Shown here piece after piece: positions 8,586 through 16,320 of a DNA stretch of 18,810 nt. Under the pieces are notes generated by a model, which worked only from the letters and a program-made list of their open reading frames with translations, had not been told where the DNA came from and made no database searches. Position 1 is the first letter of the stretch. The number at the start of each line of letters is the position of its first letter. Position numbers and translations under genes: made by a program. Origin of the DNA: JBCDLI01 sp038745535 (GTDB taxonomy: Bacteria; Pseudomonadota; Alphaproteobacteria; Rhizobiales; Rhizobiaceae); assembly GCA_038745535.1 (NCBI GenBank), contig JBCDLI010000049.1, positions 1 through 18,810 of the forward strand, given 5' to 3'.

Positions 8586-8587
8586 TG

Positions 8588-8603
8588 TACGACTAATGTC
8601 GTA
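8588..8603 (+). promoter_or_regulatory. Inverted repeat directly after zapE
   Basis: TACGAC-TAAT-GTCGTA is a perfect 6-base inverted repeat with a 4-base spacer, starting two bases after the zapE stop. No T-run follows, so it is a poor terminator. Its centre is 30 bases from the centre of the palindrome at 8618-8633, close to three helical turns, so a second protein-binding site is possible. Confidence 0.4.
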
Positions 8604-8610
8604 ACGTTCC

Positions 8611-8690
8611 TAAAATATTGACGTTAACGTCAAAATTATTGCCGCTAAATAACTGATATCATTATTAACCAAAGTTTCTGTTGATTTTCT
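8611..8690 (+). promoter_or_regulatory. AT-rich promoter region of the mdh-suc operon
   Basis: This stretch is markedly richer in A and T than the rest of the window, lies between zapE and mdh, and contains the operator-like palindrome. A promoter for the operon is expected here. I could not assign a convincing -35/-10 pair: TTATTG (8636-8641) with TATCAT (8657-8662) has a short 15-base spacer. Confidence 0.4.
8618..8633 (+). promoter_or_regulatory. Perfect 16-base palindrome, candidate operator of the TCA operon
   Basis: TTGACGTTAACGTCAA is its own reverse complement and sits 154 bases before the mdh start in the AT-rich gap. With no loop it suits a dimeric DNA-binding protein better than an RNA hairpin. 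The regulator is unknown; the ACGT-TA-ACGT core may recall sites of MerR-family regulators of branched-chain amino acid use, which I state only as a weak possibility. Confidence 0.6.
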
Positions 8691-8691
8691 A

Positions 8692-8760
8692 TCCCGATGA
8701 TTCAATCACTCGCCGCATCGGGAGGGGGAGTGCGCTATCGAATTGCGCTTCCTTTCGGGA
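8692..8760 (+). promoter_or_regulatory. mdh leader with mutually exclusive stem-loops
   Basis: TCCCGATG (8692-8699) pairs perfectly with CATCGGGA (8716-8723) around a 16-base loop. TCGGGA recurs at 8755-8760 and could pair with the same TCCCGA instead. Between them GCGC (8732-8735) can pair with GCGC (8745-8748), extended by GGA/TCC across a bulge. This gives two alternative folds within the 95 bases before mdh. It matches no riboswitch I recognise. Confidence 0.4.
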
Positions 8761-8786
8761 CTTTAGCACGAAGCGAGTATTCATTT

Positions 8787-9749
8787 ATGGCACGCAACAA
8801 GATTGCACTTATCGGCTCCGGCATGATCGGGGGAACTCTGGCGCACATGATCGGGCTGAAAGAGCTCGGCGACGTCGTCCTTTTCGACATCACCGAAGGC
8901 ATCCCTCAGGGTAAGGGCCTCGATATGGCGCAGTCTTCACCGGTAGATGGTTTTGACACCAACTATGTCGGTGCGAACTCCTATGAAGACATCAAGGGTG
9001 CTGACGTCTGCATCGTCACCGCGGGCGTTCCACGCAAGCCGGGCATGAGCCGTGACGACCTTATCGGCATCAACTTGAACGTGATGGAGCAGGTTGGCGC
9101 GGGCATTGCGAAATACGCGCCAGACGCATTCGTGATCTGTATCACCAACCCGCTTGATGCGATGGTATGGGCGCTGCAGAAATTTTCCGGCCTGCCCAAA
9201 AACAAGGTCTGCGGCATGGCTGGCGTGCTGGATTCAGCTCGCTTCCGCTATTTTCTCGCCGAAGAGTTTAATGTGTCTGTCGAAGACGTGACCGCGTTCG
9301 TGTTGGGCGGCCACGGTGACACCATGGTGCCGCTGGCACGCTATTCGACTGTTGCTGGTATCCCGCTTCCAGATCTGGTGAAGATGGGTTGGACCTCGCA
9401 GGAGAAGCTTGACCAGATCATCCAGCGCACACGCGATGGCGGCGCCGAAATCGTCGGTCTTCTCAAAACCGGCTCTGCCTACTACGCGCCTGCATCGTCT
9501 GCGATCGCGATGGCGGAAGCCTACCTCAAGGACAAAAAGCGCGTCCTGCCATGTGCGGCGCACCTCGATGGCCAGTATGGCTTGAAAGACATGTATGTCG
9601 GTGTGCCGACGATCATTGGTGGCGGCGGCGTTGAGCGCGTCATTGAGATCGACCTCAACAAGACCGAGCAGAAAATGTTCGACAATTCGGTCGAAGCGGT
9701 TTCCGGCCTTTGCGAAGCATGCGTGAACATCGCGCCGAATTTGAAGTGA
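8787..9749 (+). CDS. mdh: Malate dehydrogenase (NAD)
   Basis: The enzyme oxidises malate to oxaloacetate with NAD+ in the TCA cycle. From ATG 8787 the protein is 320 residues, the usual length for LDH-like alphaproteobacterial MDH. An in-frame ATG at 8697 would add 30 residues of uncharacteristic sequence and would start inside a leader stem-loop, so it is rejected. The nucleotide-binding GSGMIG is at 10-15 with Asp34 as ribose ligand. Substrate-binding Arg83, Arg89 and Arg152 are in place, and the catalytic pair is Asp149 with His176 (GGHGD). Gly79-80 VPRKPGMSR forms the mobile loop. A partial ribosome binding site (AAGCGAG, 8771-8777) precedes it. It heads the operon with sucC 32 bases downstream. 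Confidence 0.97.
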   Translation: MARNKIALIGSGMIGGTLAHMIGLKELGDVVLFDITEGIPQGKGLDMAQSSPVDGFDTNYVGANSYEDIKGADVCIVTAGVPRKPGMSRDDLIGINLNVMEQVGAGIAKYAPDAFVICITNPLDAMVWALQKFSGLPKNKVCGMAGVLDSARFRYFLAEEFNVSVEDVTAFVLGGHGDTMVPLARYSTVAGIPLPDLVKMGWTSQEKLDQIIQRTRDGGAEIVGLLKTGSAYYAPASSAIAMAEAYLKDKKRVLPCAAHLDGQYGLKDMYVGVPTIIGGGGVERVIEIDLNKTEQKMFDNSVEAVSGLCEACVNIAPNLK

Positions 9750-9781
9750 TCATCCGCTGATCAAACTGACAGGATTAATCC

Positions 9782-10978
9782 ATGAATATTCATGAATATC
9801 AGGCCAAGCGCCTGCTGCACTCATACGGCGCGCCCGTTGCGGGCGGTGTTGCGGTTTACTCCGTTGAACAAGCCGAAGAGTGGGCCAAAAAGCTGCCCGG
9901 ACCGCTTTACGTGGTCAAAAGCCAAATCCACGCCGGTGGCCGCGGTAAGGGCAAGTTCAAAGAGCTTGGCGAAGACGCAAAAGGCGGAGTTCGTCTCGCG
10001 AAATCCGTTGAGGAAGTTGTCGAGAACGCCAAAGAGATGCTCGGCAACACGCTTGTCACCAAGCAGACTGGCCCTGCGGGTAAGCAGGTCAATCGCCTGT
10101 ACATCGAAGATGGTGCCGACATCGAGCGCGAGCTTTATTGCTCAATGCTGATTGACCGGACGACCGGACGCCCAGCGTTTGTTGTGTCGACCGAAGGCGG
10201 CATGGACATCGAGGCAGTCGCAGAAGAGACGCCTGAGAAAATTCTCACCCGTCCGATTGACCCTGCAAAGGGAATGACTAAGACGGATGTGAACGCGATT
10301 GCGAAGGCTCTCGAACTCAAAGGCGCGGCGAAGAAAGATGCCGACGAGCTGTTCCCGATCCTTTATCACGCGTTCACCGAAAAGGACATGAGCCTGCTCG
10401 AGATTAACCCGCTGATCGTGATGAAAGACGGTCATCTCCGGGTGCTTGATGCGAAGGTTTCCTTCGATGGCAACGCGCTTTTCCGCCATGACGACATCAT
10501 GGAACTTCGCGACAAAAGCGAAGAAGACGAAAAAGAGATCGAAGCGTCCAAGCACGATCTTGCCTACGTTGCCCTTGATGGAGACATTGGCTGCATGGTC
10601 AACGGCGCTGGCCTCGCGATGGCGACGATGGACATCATCAAGCTCTACGGTGCAGAGCCTGCCAACTTCCTCGATGTTGGTGGTGGCGCTTCCAAAGAGA
10701 AAGTGACGGCCGCATTCAAGATCATCACCGCTGACCCGAACGTGAAGGGCATTCTCGTCAATATTTTCGGCGGGATCATGCGCTGTGACGTGATCGCAGA
10801 AGGCGTGGTCGCTGCGGTGAAAGAAGTTGGCCTGAAGGTGCCGCTCGTCGTGCGCCTTGAGGGCACGAATGTCGACGAAGGCAAGCGCATCATCAATGAA
10901 AGCGATGTCGACGTGATCGCCGCTGACGACTTGGACGATGCCGCCCAAAAAATTGTAGCTGCAGTGAAGGGGAACTGA
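9782..10978 (+). CDS. sucC: Succinyl-CoA synthetase (ADP-forming), beta subunit
   Basis: With SucD this subunit makes ATP or GTP from succinyl-CoA in the TCA cycle. The 398-residue protein begins MNIHEYQAKRLLHSYGAPV, the family opening, has an ATP-grasp domain (about 1-240, with GGRGKGKF near 53-60) and a C-terminal ligase domain with VNGAGLAMATMDIIKLYG near 273-290, FLDVGGGA, and the conserved NIFGGIMRCDVIAEG loop near 324-338. AGGA at 9771-9774 gives good spacing to ATG 9782. sucD starts 5 bases after the stop, so the two subunits are almost certainly coupled. There is nothing unusual in length or motifs. Confidence 0.97.
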   Translation: MNIHEYQAKRLLHSYGAPVAGGVAVYSVEQAEEWAKKLPGPLYVVKSQIHAGGRGKGKFKELGEDAKGGVRLAKSVEEVVENAKEMLGNTLVTKQTGPAGKQVNRLYIEDGADIERELYCSMLIDRTTGRPAFVVSTEGGMDIEAVAEETPEKILTRPIDPAKGMTKTDVNAIAKALELKGAAKKDADELFPILYHAFTEKDMSLLEINPLIVMKDGHLRVLDAKVSFDGNALFRHDDIMELRDKSEEDEKEIEASKHDLAYVALDGDIGCMVNGAGLAMATMDIIKLYGAEPANFLDVGGGASKEKVTAAFKIITADPNVKGILVNIFGGIMRCDVIAEGVVAAVKEVGLKVPLVVRLEGTNVDEGKRIINESDVDVIAADDLDDAAQKIVAAVKGN

Positions 10979-10983
10979 GGCTC

Positions 10984-11904
10984 ATGTCCATTCTCATCGA
11001 TAAAAACACAAAAATCATTGTTCAGGGTCTGACTGGTAAGACGGGCACCTTCCACACCGAACAAGCGCTTGCCTATTTCGGCACGCAAATGGTCGCCGGT
11101 ATCCATCCCAAAAAAGGTGGTGAAACGTGGAAGGCCAGCGAAGGTGCCGGTGAGGCGGCTGGAACCGAGTTGCCAATTTTTGCGACCGTAGAAGAAGCAA
11201 AGAAAGCGACCAAGGCGAACGCGTCGGTGATCTACGTTCCTCCGGGCGGCGCAGGCGCTGCGATTGAAGAAGCCATCGACGCGAAAATTCCGCTAATCAT
11301 CTGCATCACCGAAGGCATCCCAGTGATGGATATGGTGCGCGTAAAGGCCAAGCTCGACAAATCGAAGTCGCGCCTGATCGGACCAAACTGCCCGGGTGTG
11401 CTCACACCGGAAGCTTGTAAGATCGGGATTATGCCAGGCCGGATTTTCCAGAAGGGTTCGGTCGGTATTTTGAGCCGTTCCGGCACGCTGACTTATGAGG
11501 CGGTGTTCCAAACATCGAATGAAGGCCTTGGCCAGTCTACCGCTGTCGGTATCGGCGGTGACCCGGTAAAGGGTACCGAATTCATCGATATGCTCGACCT
11601 ATTCCTAGACGATCCAGAAACCGAGTCGATCATCATGATCGGTGAGATCGGCGGGTCGGCTGAGGAAGATGCCTGTGAGTGGCTGAAAGAGCAGGCTGCA
11701 AAGGGCCGTAAAAAGCCAATGGCAGGCTTCATTGCCGGTGTTACAGCGCCTCCTGGACGCACGATGGGTCACGCCGGTGCGGTCGTTTCCGGCGGCAAGG
11801 GCGATGCGCCTTCTAAAATGGCCGCGATGGAAGATGCGGGCATCAAGGTGTCGCCGTCACCGGCGCAGCTTGGCAAAACGCTTGTGGAAGCCCTCAAGGG
11901 TTGA
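10984..11904 (+). CDS. sucD: Succinyl-CoA synthetase, alpha subunit
   Basis: The alpha subunit binds CoA and carries the phosphohistidine intermediate. The 306-residue sequence starts MSILIDKNTKIIVQGLTGKTGTFH. It contains VYVPP-like CoA-site residues near 83-87, ITEGIP at 108-113, GPNCPG at 133-138 with the family Cys, SRSGTLTYE at 164-172, and the active-site His263 in GRTMGHAGA. It is slightly longer than the E. coli protein, with an acidic Gly/Ala-rich loop around residues 50-62. It is coupled to sucC by a 5-base gap, and a strong stem-loop follows its stop before sucA. Confidence 0.97.
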   Translation: MSILIDKNTKIIVQGLTGKTGTFHTEQALAYFGTQMVAGIHPKKGGETWKASEGAGEAAGTELPIFATVEEAKKATKANASVIYVPPGGAGAAIEEAIDAKIPLIICITEGIPVMDMVRVKAKLDKSKSRLIGPNCPGVLTPEACKIGIMPGRIFQKGSVGILSRSGTLTYEAVFQTSNEGLGQSTAVGIGGDPVKGTEFIDMLDLFLDDPETESIIMIGEIGGSAEEDACEWLKEQAAKGRKKPMAGFIAGVTAPPGRTMGHAGAVVSGGKGDAPSKMAAMEDAGIKVSPSPAQLGKTLVEALKG

Positions 11905-11913
11905 GTTGAATGC

Positions 11914-11934
11914 GGTGCCGCGAGGGGCGGCACC
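11914..11934 (+). promoter_or_regulatory. Stem-loop between sucD and sucA
   Basis: GGTGCCGC (11914-11921) and GCGGCACC (11927-11934) form a perfect 8-base GC-rich stem with a 5-base loop, 9 bases after the sucD stop. No T-run follows, so it is unlikely to be a full intrinsic terminator. A role in mRNA stability, partial termination or processing between the sucCD and sucA messages is plausible. Confidence 0.6.
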
Positions 11935-11994
11935 TCTGAAATGAATACTAGGGCGGACGTGACGGGAAGACTTTGAGATCTGGAGGAGTCACAT

Positions 11995-14985
11995 ATGGCA
12001 CGCAAGGATGAACAAAACGATCTGATGAATGCGACGTCGTTCCTCTACGGGGGCAACGCCGTTTACATTGAACAGATGCATGCAAAATTTCTCGAGGACC
12101 CGAATTCGGTCAGCGAGGACTGGCGAGATTTTTTCGCCGATGTGGAAGACGATGCGACCTCGGTTCAAAAGGTGGCCAAAGGCCCCTCTTGGAAGGAACC
12201 GCACTGGCCACAGGACGCCAATGGCGAGCTGACCTCGGCGCTCGACGGCAATTGGGGCAGCGTTGAAGCCACTGTAGCCAAGAAGCTGAAAGACAAGGCG
12301 GCAAAGTCGGGCGACGGCATATCGAACGAAGAGCTCATCCGGGCGACGCAGGACTCCGTTCGTGCCATCATGATGATCCGCGCATACCGCATGCGTGGCC
12401 ACCTCCATGCCGACCTCGATCCGCTCGGTCTCGCCGGCCTGCAGGAAGATTACAACGAGCTGCATCCGTCATCTTATGGCTTCACAGAAGCTGATCTCGA
12501 TCGCCGCATTTTCATCGATCACGTGCTTGGGCTTGAATACGCGACCATGCGCGAGATCGTCGATATCTGTAAGCGCACCTATTGCGGCACGATGGCGGTC
12601 GAGTATCTGCACATCTCCAATCCAGAAGAAAAGAGTTGGCTGCAGGAGCGCATCGAAGGGCCCGATAAGGGTGTCGAGTTTACGCCGAACGGCAAGAAGG
12701 CGATCCTTCAAAAGCTGATTGAGGCCGAAGGCTTCGAGCAGTTCATCGACGTCAAGTACAAAGGCACAAAACGCTTCGGTCTTGATGGCGGCGAAGCGCT
12801 TATACCGGCGCTTGAGCAGATCATCAAGCGCGGCGGTCAGATGGGTCTGAAAGACATCGTCTTTGGCATGGCACACCGTGGTCGCCTGAACGTCCTGACC
12901 CAAGTGATGGGCAAGCTGCACCGTGCGCTCTTCAACGAATTCAAGGGCGGTTCATTCGTGCCCGACGATGTCGAGGGCTCAGGTGATGTGAAATACCATC
13001 TCGGTGCCTCATCGGACCGTGAGTTCGACGGCAACAAGGTTCACCTGTCACTGACTGCGAACCCGTCTCACCTCGAGATCGTAAACCCTGTGGTCCTTGG
13101 CAAGTCACGTGCGAAGCAGGATCAGCACGCCGGTGGCGCAACCCGCCCAGAGGTCGTGCCGCTTAGCCAGCGAAAGAATGTGTTGCCCCTCTTATTGCAC
13201 GGCGACGCTGCTTTTGCGGGGCAGGGTGTTGTGCCCGAATGTCTTGGCCTTTCCGGGCTTCGCGGACACCGAACAGCTGGTTCAATCCACTTCATCATCA
13301 ACAACCAGATCGGCTTTACGACGAACCCTTATTTCTCACGGTCGTCCCCGTATCCGTCTGATGTGGCAAAGATGGTCGAAGCACCAATTTTCCACGTGAA
13401 CGGTGATGATCCGGAAGCTGTGGTGTACGCAGCCAAGGTCGCGACCGAATACCGGATGATTTTCCATAAGCCGGTTGTCATCGACATGTTCTGCTACCGC
13501 CGGTTTGGCCACAATGAAGGCGACGAGCCCGCGTTCACGCAGCCGCTGATGTATAAAACCATCCGCAAGCACAAGACGACCGCTTCGATCTACGCCGATC
13601 AACTCATCAAGGAAGGTCACGTCACTGTCGATGAAGTCGACAAAATGCGGACGGATTGGCGTGAGGAGTTGGAGCAGGAATTTCAAGCTGCCGATGATTA
13701 CAAGCCAAACCGTGCCGATTGGTTAGACGGCAAATGGTCTGGCCTTGCCACCGCCTCGCGTCAGGATGAAATTCGAAAAGGCAAGACCGCAGTTCCGGCA
13801 AAAATTCTGAAAGAGGTCGGCAAGAAACTGACCGAGGTTCCGGAGGGCTTCAAGGTCCACAGAACCATCAACCGCTTCTTGACCAACCGGGCGAAAATGA
13901 TCGAGTCCGGCGAGGGCATCGACTGGGCAACGGGCGAAGCGCTCGCGTTTGGTTCGCTTGCGATGGAGGGCGTGGGTATCCGTCTGTCGGGCCAGGACTG
14001 TGAGCGCGGAACGTTTTCGCAGCGCCACTCGGTCCTCTACGATCAAGAAACCGAAGAGCGCTTCACGCCGTTGAATGCCTTGAAGCCTGGCCAAGGCCGC
14101 TACGAGGTTATCAACTCAATGCTCTCTGAAGAAGCGGTGTTGGGTTACGAGTACGGGTACACGCTGGCCGAGCCAAACTGTCTGACCATGTGGGAAGCGC
14201 AGTTCGGCGACTTCGCAAACGGTGCGCAGGTTGTGTTCGACCAGTTTATCTCATCGGGCGAACGCAAGTGGCTGCGCATGTCCGGCCTCGTCTGCCTTTT
14301 GCCCCATGGCTACGAAGGTCAGGGACCGGAGCACTCATCGGCACGTCTTGAGCGTTATCTGCAGATGTGCGCTGAGGACAATATGCAGGTGGCAAACTGT
14401 ACGACGCCGGCAAACTATTTCCATATCCTTCGTCGGCAAATCAAACGCGAGTTCCGTAAGCCACTCATCTTGATGACGCCGAAGTCTTTGCTGCGTCACA
14501 AGCGTGCAACGTCGACGTTGTCAGAGCTTTCCGGCGAAAGCGCGTTCCATCGCCTGCTCTGGGATGACGCGGAGTACAACAACAAGGGCGACCTTGTGAA
14601 ACTCGTGACGGATTCGAAAATTCGTCGGGTCGTCCTGTGTACGGGCAAGGTTTACTATGACCTTCTCGAAGAGCGTGAAGCGCGTGGGATTGATGACATC
14701 TATCTCCTGCGTCTCGAACAGCTCTATCCGTTCCCGGCCAAAGCGCTGATCAAAGAACTGACGCGTTTCAAAAACGCTGAGATGGTTTGGTGTCAGGAAG
14801 AGCCAAAGAATATGGGCGCCTGGACATTTATTGACCCGTATCTGGAATGGGTTCTCGCGCATATCAAAGCAAAACACGGACGTGTTCGGTACACGGGTCG
14901 CCCTGCTGCGGCGTCAACAGCGACCGGATTGATGTCCACTCACAAAGCACAGTTGGAGGCATTCCTGGAGGATGCGCTGGGCTGA
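11995..14985 (+). CDS. sucA: 2-oxoglutarate dehydrogenase E1 component
   Basis: E1 is the thiamine-diphosphate enzyme that decarboxylates 2-oxoglutarate and passes the succinyl group to the E2 lipoyl arm. The 996-residue protein has the family N-terminus (DLMNATSFLYGGNAVYIEQMH) that precedes the E2-interacting region, then GMAHRGRLNVL from residue 291, the TPP/Mg motif beginning GDAAF at 403 and closing with NN at 436-437 (FIINNQIGF), and RRFGHNEGDEP from 502, with His506 in the active-site region. The transketolase-like C-terminal domain includes QFGDFANGAQVVFDQF and LLPHGYEGQGPEHSSARLER. A strong GGAGGA (11982-11987) precedes ATG 11995. sucB follows after 35 bases. Length and motifs are normal. 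Confidence 0.98.
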   Translation: MARKDEQNDLMNATSFLYGGNAVYIEQMHAKFLEDPNSVSEDWRDFFADVEDDATSVQKVAKGPSWKEPHWPQDANGELTSALDGNWGSVEATVAKKLKDKAAKSGDGISNEELIRATQDSVRAIMMIRAYRMRGHLHADLDPLGLAGLQEDYNELHPSSYGFTEADLDRRIFIDHVLGLEYATMREIVDICKRTYCGTMAVEYLHISNPEEKSWLQERIEGPDKGVEFTPNGKKAILQKLIEAEGFEQFIDVKYKGTKRFGLDGGEALIPALEQIIKRGGQMGLKDIVFGMAHRGRLNVLTQVMGKLHRALFNEFKGGSFVPDDVEGSGDVKYHLGASSDREFDGNKVHLSLTANPSHLEIVNPVVLGKSRAKQDQHAGGATRPEVVPLSQRKNVLPLLLHGDAAFAGQGVVPECLGLSGLRGHRTAGSIHFIINNQIGFTTNPYFSRSSPYPSDVAKMVEAPIFHVNGDDPEAVVYAAKVATEYRMIFHKPVVIDMFCYRRFGHNEGDEPAFTQPLMYKTIRKHKTTASIYADQLIKEGHVTVDEVDKMRTDWREELEQEFQAADDYKPNRADWLDGKWSGLATASRQDEIRKGKTAVPAKILKEVGKKLTEVPEGFKVHRTINRFLTNRAKMIESGEGIDWATGEALAFGSLAMEGVGIRLSGQDCERGTFSQRHSVLYDQETEERFTPLNALKPGQGRYEVINSMLSEEAVLGYEYGYTLAEPNCLTMWEAQFGDFANGAQVVFDQFISSGERKWLRMSGLVCLLPHGYEGQGPEHSSARLERYLQMCAEDNMQVANCTTPANYFHILRRQIKREFRKPLILMTPKSLLRHKRATSTLSELSGESAFHRLLWDDAEYNNKGDLVKLVTDSKIRRVVLCTGKVYYDLLEEREARGIDDIYLLRLEQLYPFPAKALIKELTRFKNAEMVWCQEEPKNMGAWTFIDPYLEWVLAHIKAKHGRVRYTGRPAAASTATGLMSTHKAQLEAFLEDALG

Positions 14986-15020
14986 TCGGCCAGCGTTCAG
15001 GAAGATAAAGGAAGACAGAC

Positions 15021-16253
15021 ATGGCGAAAGAAATTCGTGTACCGACACTCGGGGAATCGGTGACTGAAGCGACAATCGGGCAGTGGTTCAAGCAGCCCGG
15101 TGAAGCTGTGAACGACGGCGAAACGCTCGTTGAACTCGAGACCGATAAAGTAACGCTGGAAGTGCCTTCACCGGGTGCCGGCACGCTTGGCGACATTGTT
15201 GCCAATGAAGGTGATACGGTCGAAGTGGATGCGCTTCTCGGCATGCTTGTCGAGGGCGATGGAGCTGCCGTGGCACCTGCACCGGCTGCCGAAGCTCCGG
15301 CAGCAGCAACCGCCCCCGCACCTGCTCCGGTCACGCCTGCACCGGCTCCTGCGGCTTCGGGCACATCGATGCCGCCAGCGCCTTCTGCTTCGAAGATGAT
15401 CGCGGAGAACGGCCTTGACGCCGGTGCGATTGGCGGAACCGGCAAACGTGGTCAGGTGCTCAAAGGCGACGTCATAAACGCACTCGCCGGTGGCGCTTCT
15501 GCCGCACCTTCGCCGGCAGCTATGGCACGCCCTGCCTCTACGCCTGCTGATGCCGAGCGTGAAGAACGCGTGCGTATGCCGAAGCTTCGCCAAACGATCG
15601 CGCGTCGCTTGAAAGAAGCGCAGAACACCGCTGCGATGCTGACCACCTATAATGAGGTGGACATGACCGCGGTCATGGAAATGCGGAAGAAGTACAAGGA
15701 CCTGTTTGAGAAGAAGCACGCGGTGAAGCTTGGCTTCATGGGCTTCTTCACAAAGGCTGTGACGCACGCGTTGCAGGAACTCCCGGCGGTCAACGCAGAA
15801 ATTGACGGCACGGACATCGTCTACAAACATTTCTGCCATATTGGCGTCGCTGTCGGCACGGACAAAGGTTTGGTCGTTCCGGTCGTGCGCGACGCGGACC
15901 AGATGTCGATTGCCGAAGTCGAAAAAGAAATCGGTCGCCTCGGTCGTGCGGCTCGCGATGGTCAATTGTCCATGGCAGACATGCAGGGCGGTACGTTTAC
16001 GATTTCCAATGGCGGCGTCTACGGCTCGCTGATGTCATCGCCGATCTTGAATGCGCCACAGTCGGGCATTTTAGGCATGCACAAAATACAAGAGCGTCCG
16101 ATGGTTGTTGGCGGTCAAATTGTGGTGCGTCCGATGATGTATCTCGCACTTTCATACGATCACCGGATCGTGGACGGCAAAGAGGCCGTGACATTCCTCG
16201 TGCGCGTCAAAGAGAGCTTGGAAGACCCAGAGCGTTTGGTGCTGGAACTCTAA
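15021..16253 (+). CDS. sucB: Dihydrolipoamide succinyltransferase, E2 of 2-oxoglutarate dehydrogenase
   Basis: E2 forms the core of the complex and transfers succinyl to CoA. The 410-residue protein has one N-terminal lipoyl domain with the lipoylated Lys43 in ETDKVTLEV, then a flexible linker of Ala and Pro (about 80-125), and a peripheral subunit-binding domain (SASKMIAENGLDAGAIGGTGKRGQVLKGDV, about 122-153). A second Ala/Pro linker leads to the catalytic domain, which ends in SYDHRIVDGKEA with catalytic His381 and Asp385. A single lipoyl domain and the position between sucA and lpdA mark this as the oxoglutarate rather than the pyruvate enzyme. A purine-rich AAAGGAAGA precedes the ATG. Confidence 0.97.
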   Translation: MAKEIRVPTLGESVTEATIGQWFKQPGEAVNDGETLVELETDKVTLEVPSPGAGTLGDIVANEGDTVEVDALLGMLVEGDGAAVAPAPAAEAPAAATAPAPAPVTPAPAPAASGTSMPPAPSASKMIAENGLDAGAIGGTGKRGQVLKGDVINALAGGASAAPSPAAMARPASTPADAEREERVRMPKLRQTIARRLKEAQNTAAMLTTYNEVDMTAVMEMRKKYKDLFEKKHAVKLGFMGFFTKAVTHALQELPAVNAEIDGTDIVYKHFCHIGVAVGTDKGLVVPVVRDADQMSIAEVEKEIGRLGRAARDGQLSMADMQGGTFTISNGGVYGSLMSSPILNAPQSGILGMHKIQERPMVVGGQIVVRPMMYLALSYDHRIVDGKEAVTFLVRVKESLEDPERLVLEL

Positions 16254-16286
16254 AGACCGACCGATCGGAAAACTCAAATAACGAGG

Positions 16287-16307
16287 CCGCTGACAATTTG
16301 TCGGCGG
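16287..16307 (+). promoter_or_regulatory. Stem-loop abutting the lpdA ribosome binding site
   Basis: CCGCTGAC (16287-16294) pairs with GTCGGCGG (16300-16307) around a 5-base loop, with one G-T pair. The last two bases of the stem are the first two of the lpdA Shine-Dalgarno GGAGAAGGA (16306-16314), so the fold could influence lpdA translation or mark an mRNA end. Confidence 0.5.
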
Positions 16308-16320
16308 AGAAGGACAGTAA

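Noticed and set aside
8697..8786. ATG 8697 as the start of mdh, giving a 350-residue protein
   Set aside because: The added 30 residues are not MDH-like, the ATG is inside a leader stem, and ATG 8787 gives the standard MARNKIALIGSG start and 320-residue length.
11941..11951. Tiny upstream frame (ATG AAT ACT AG) before sucA
   Set aside because: Three codons without a ribosome binding site; likely chance.
15168..15965. A 265-residue - strand frame opposite sucB
   Set aside because: Its Arg/Cys/His-rich translation is the mirror of the Ala/Pro linker of SucB and it has no recognisable domain.
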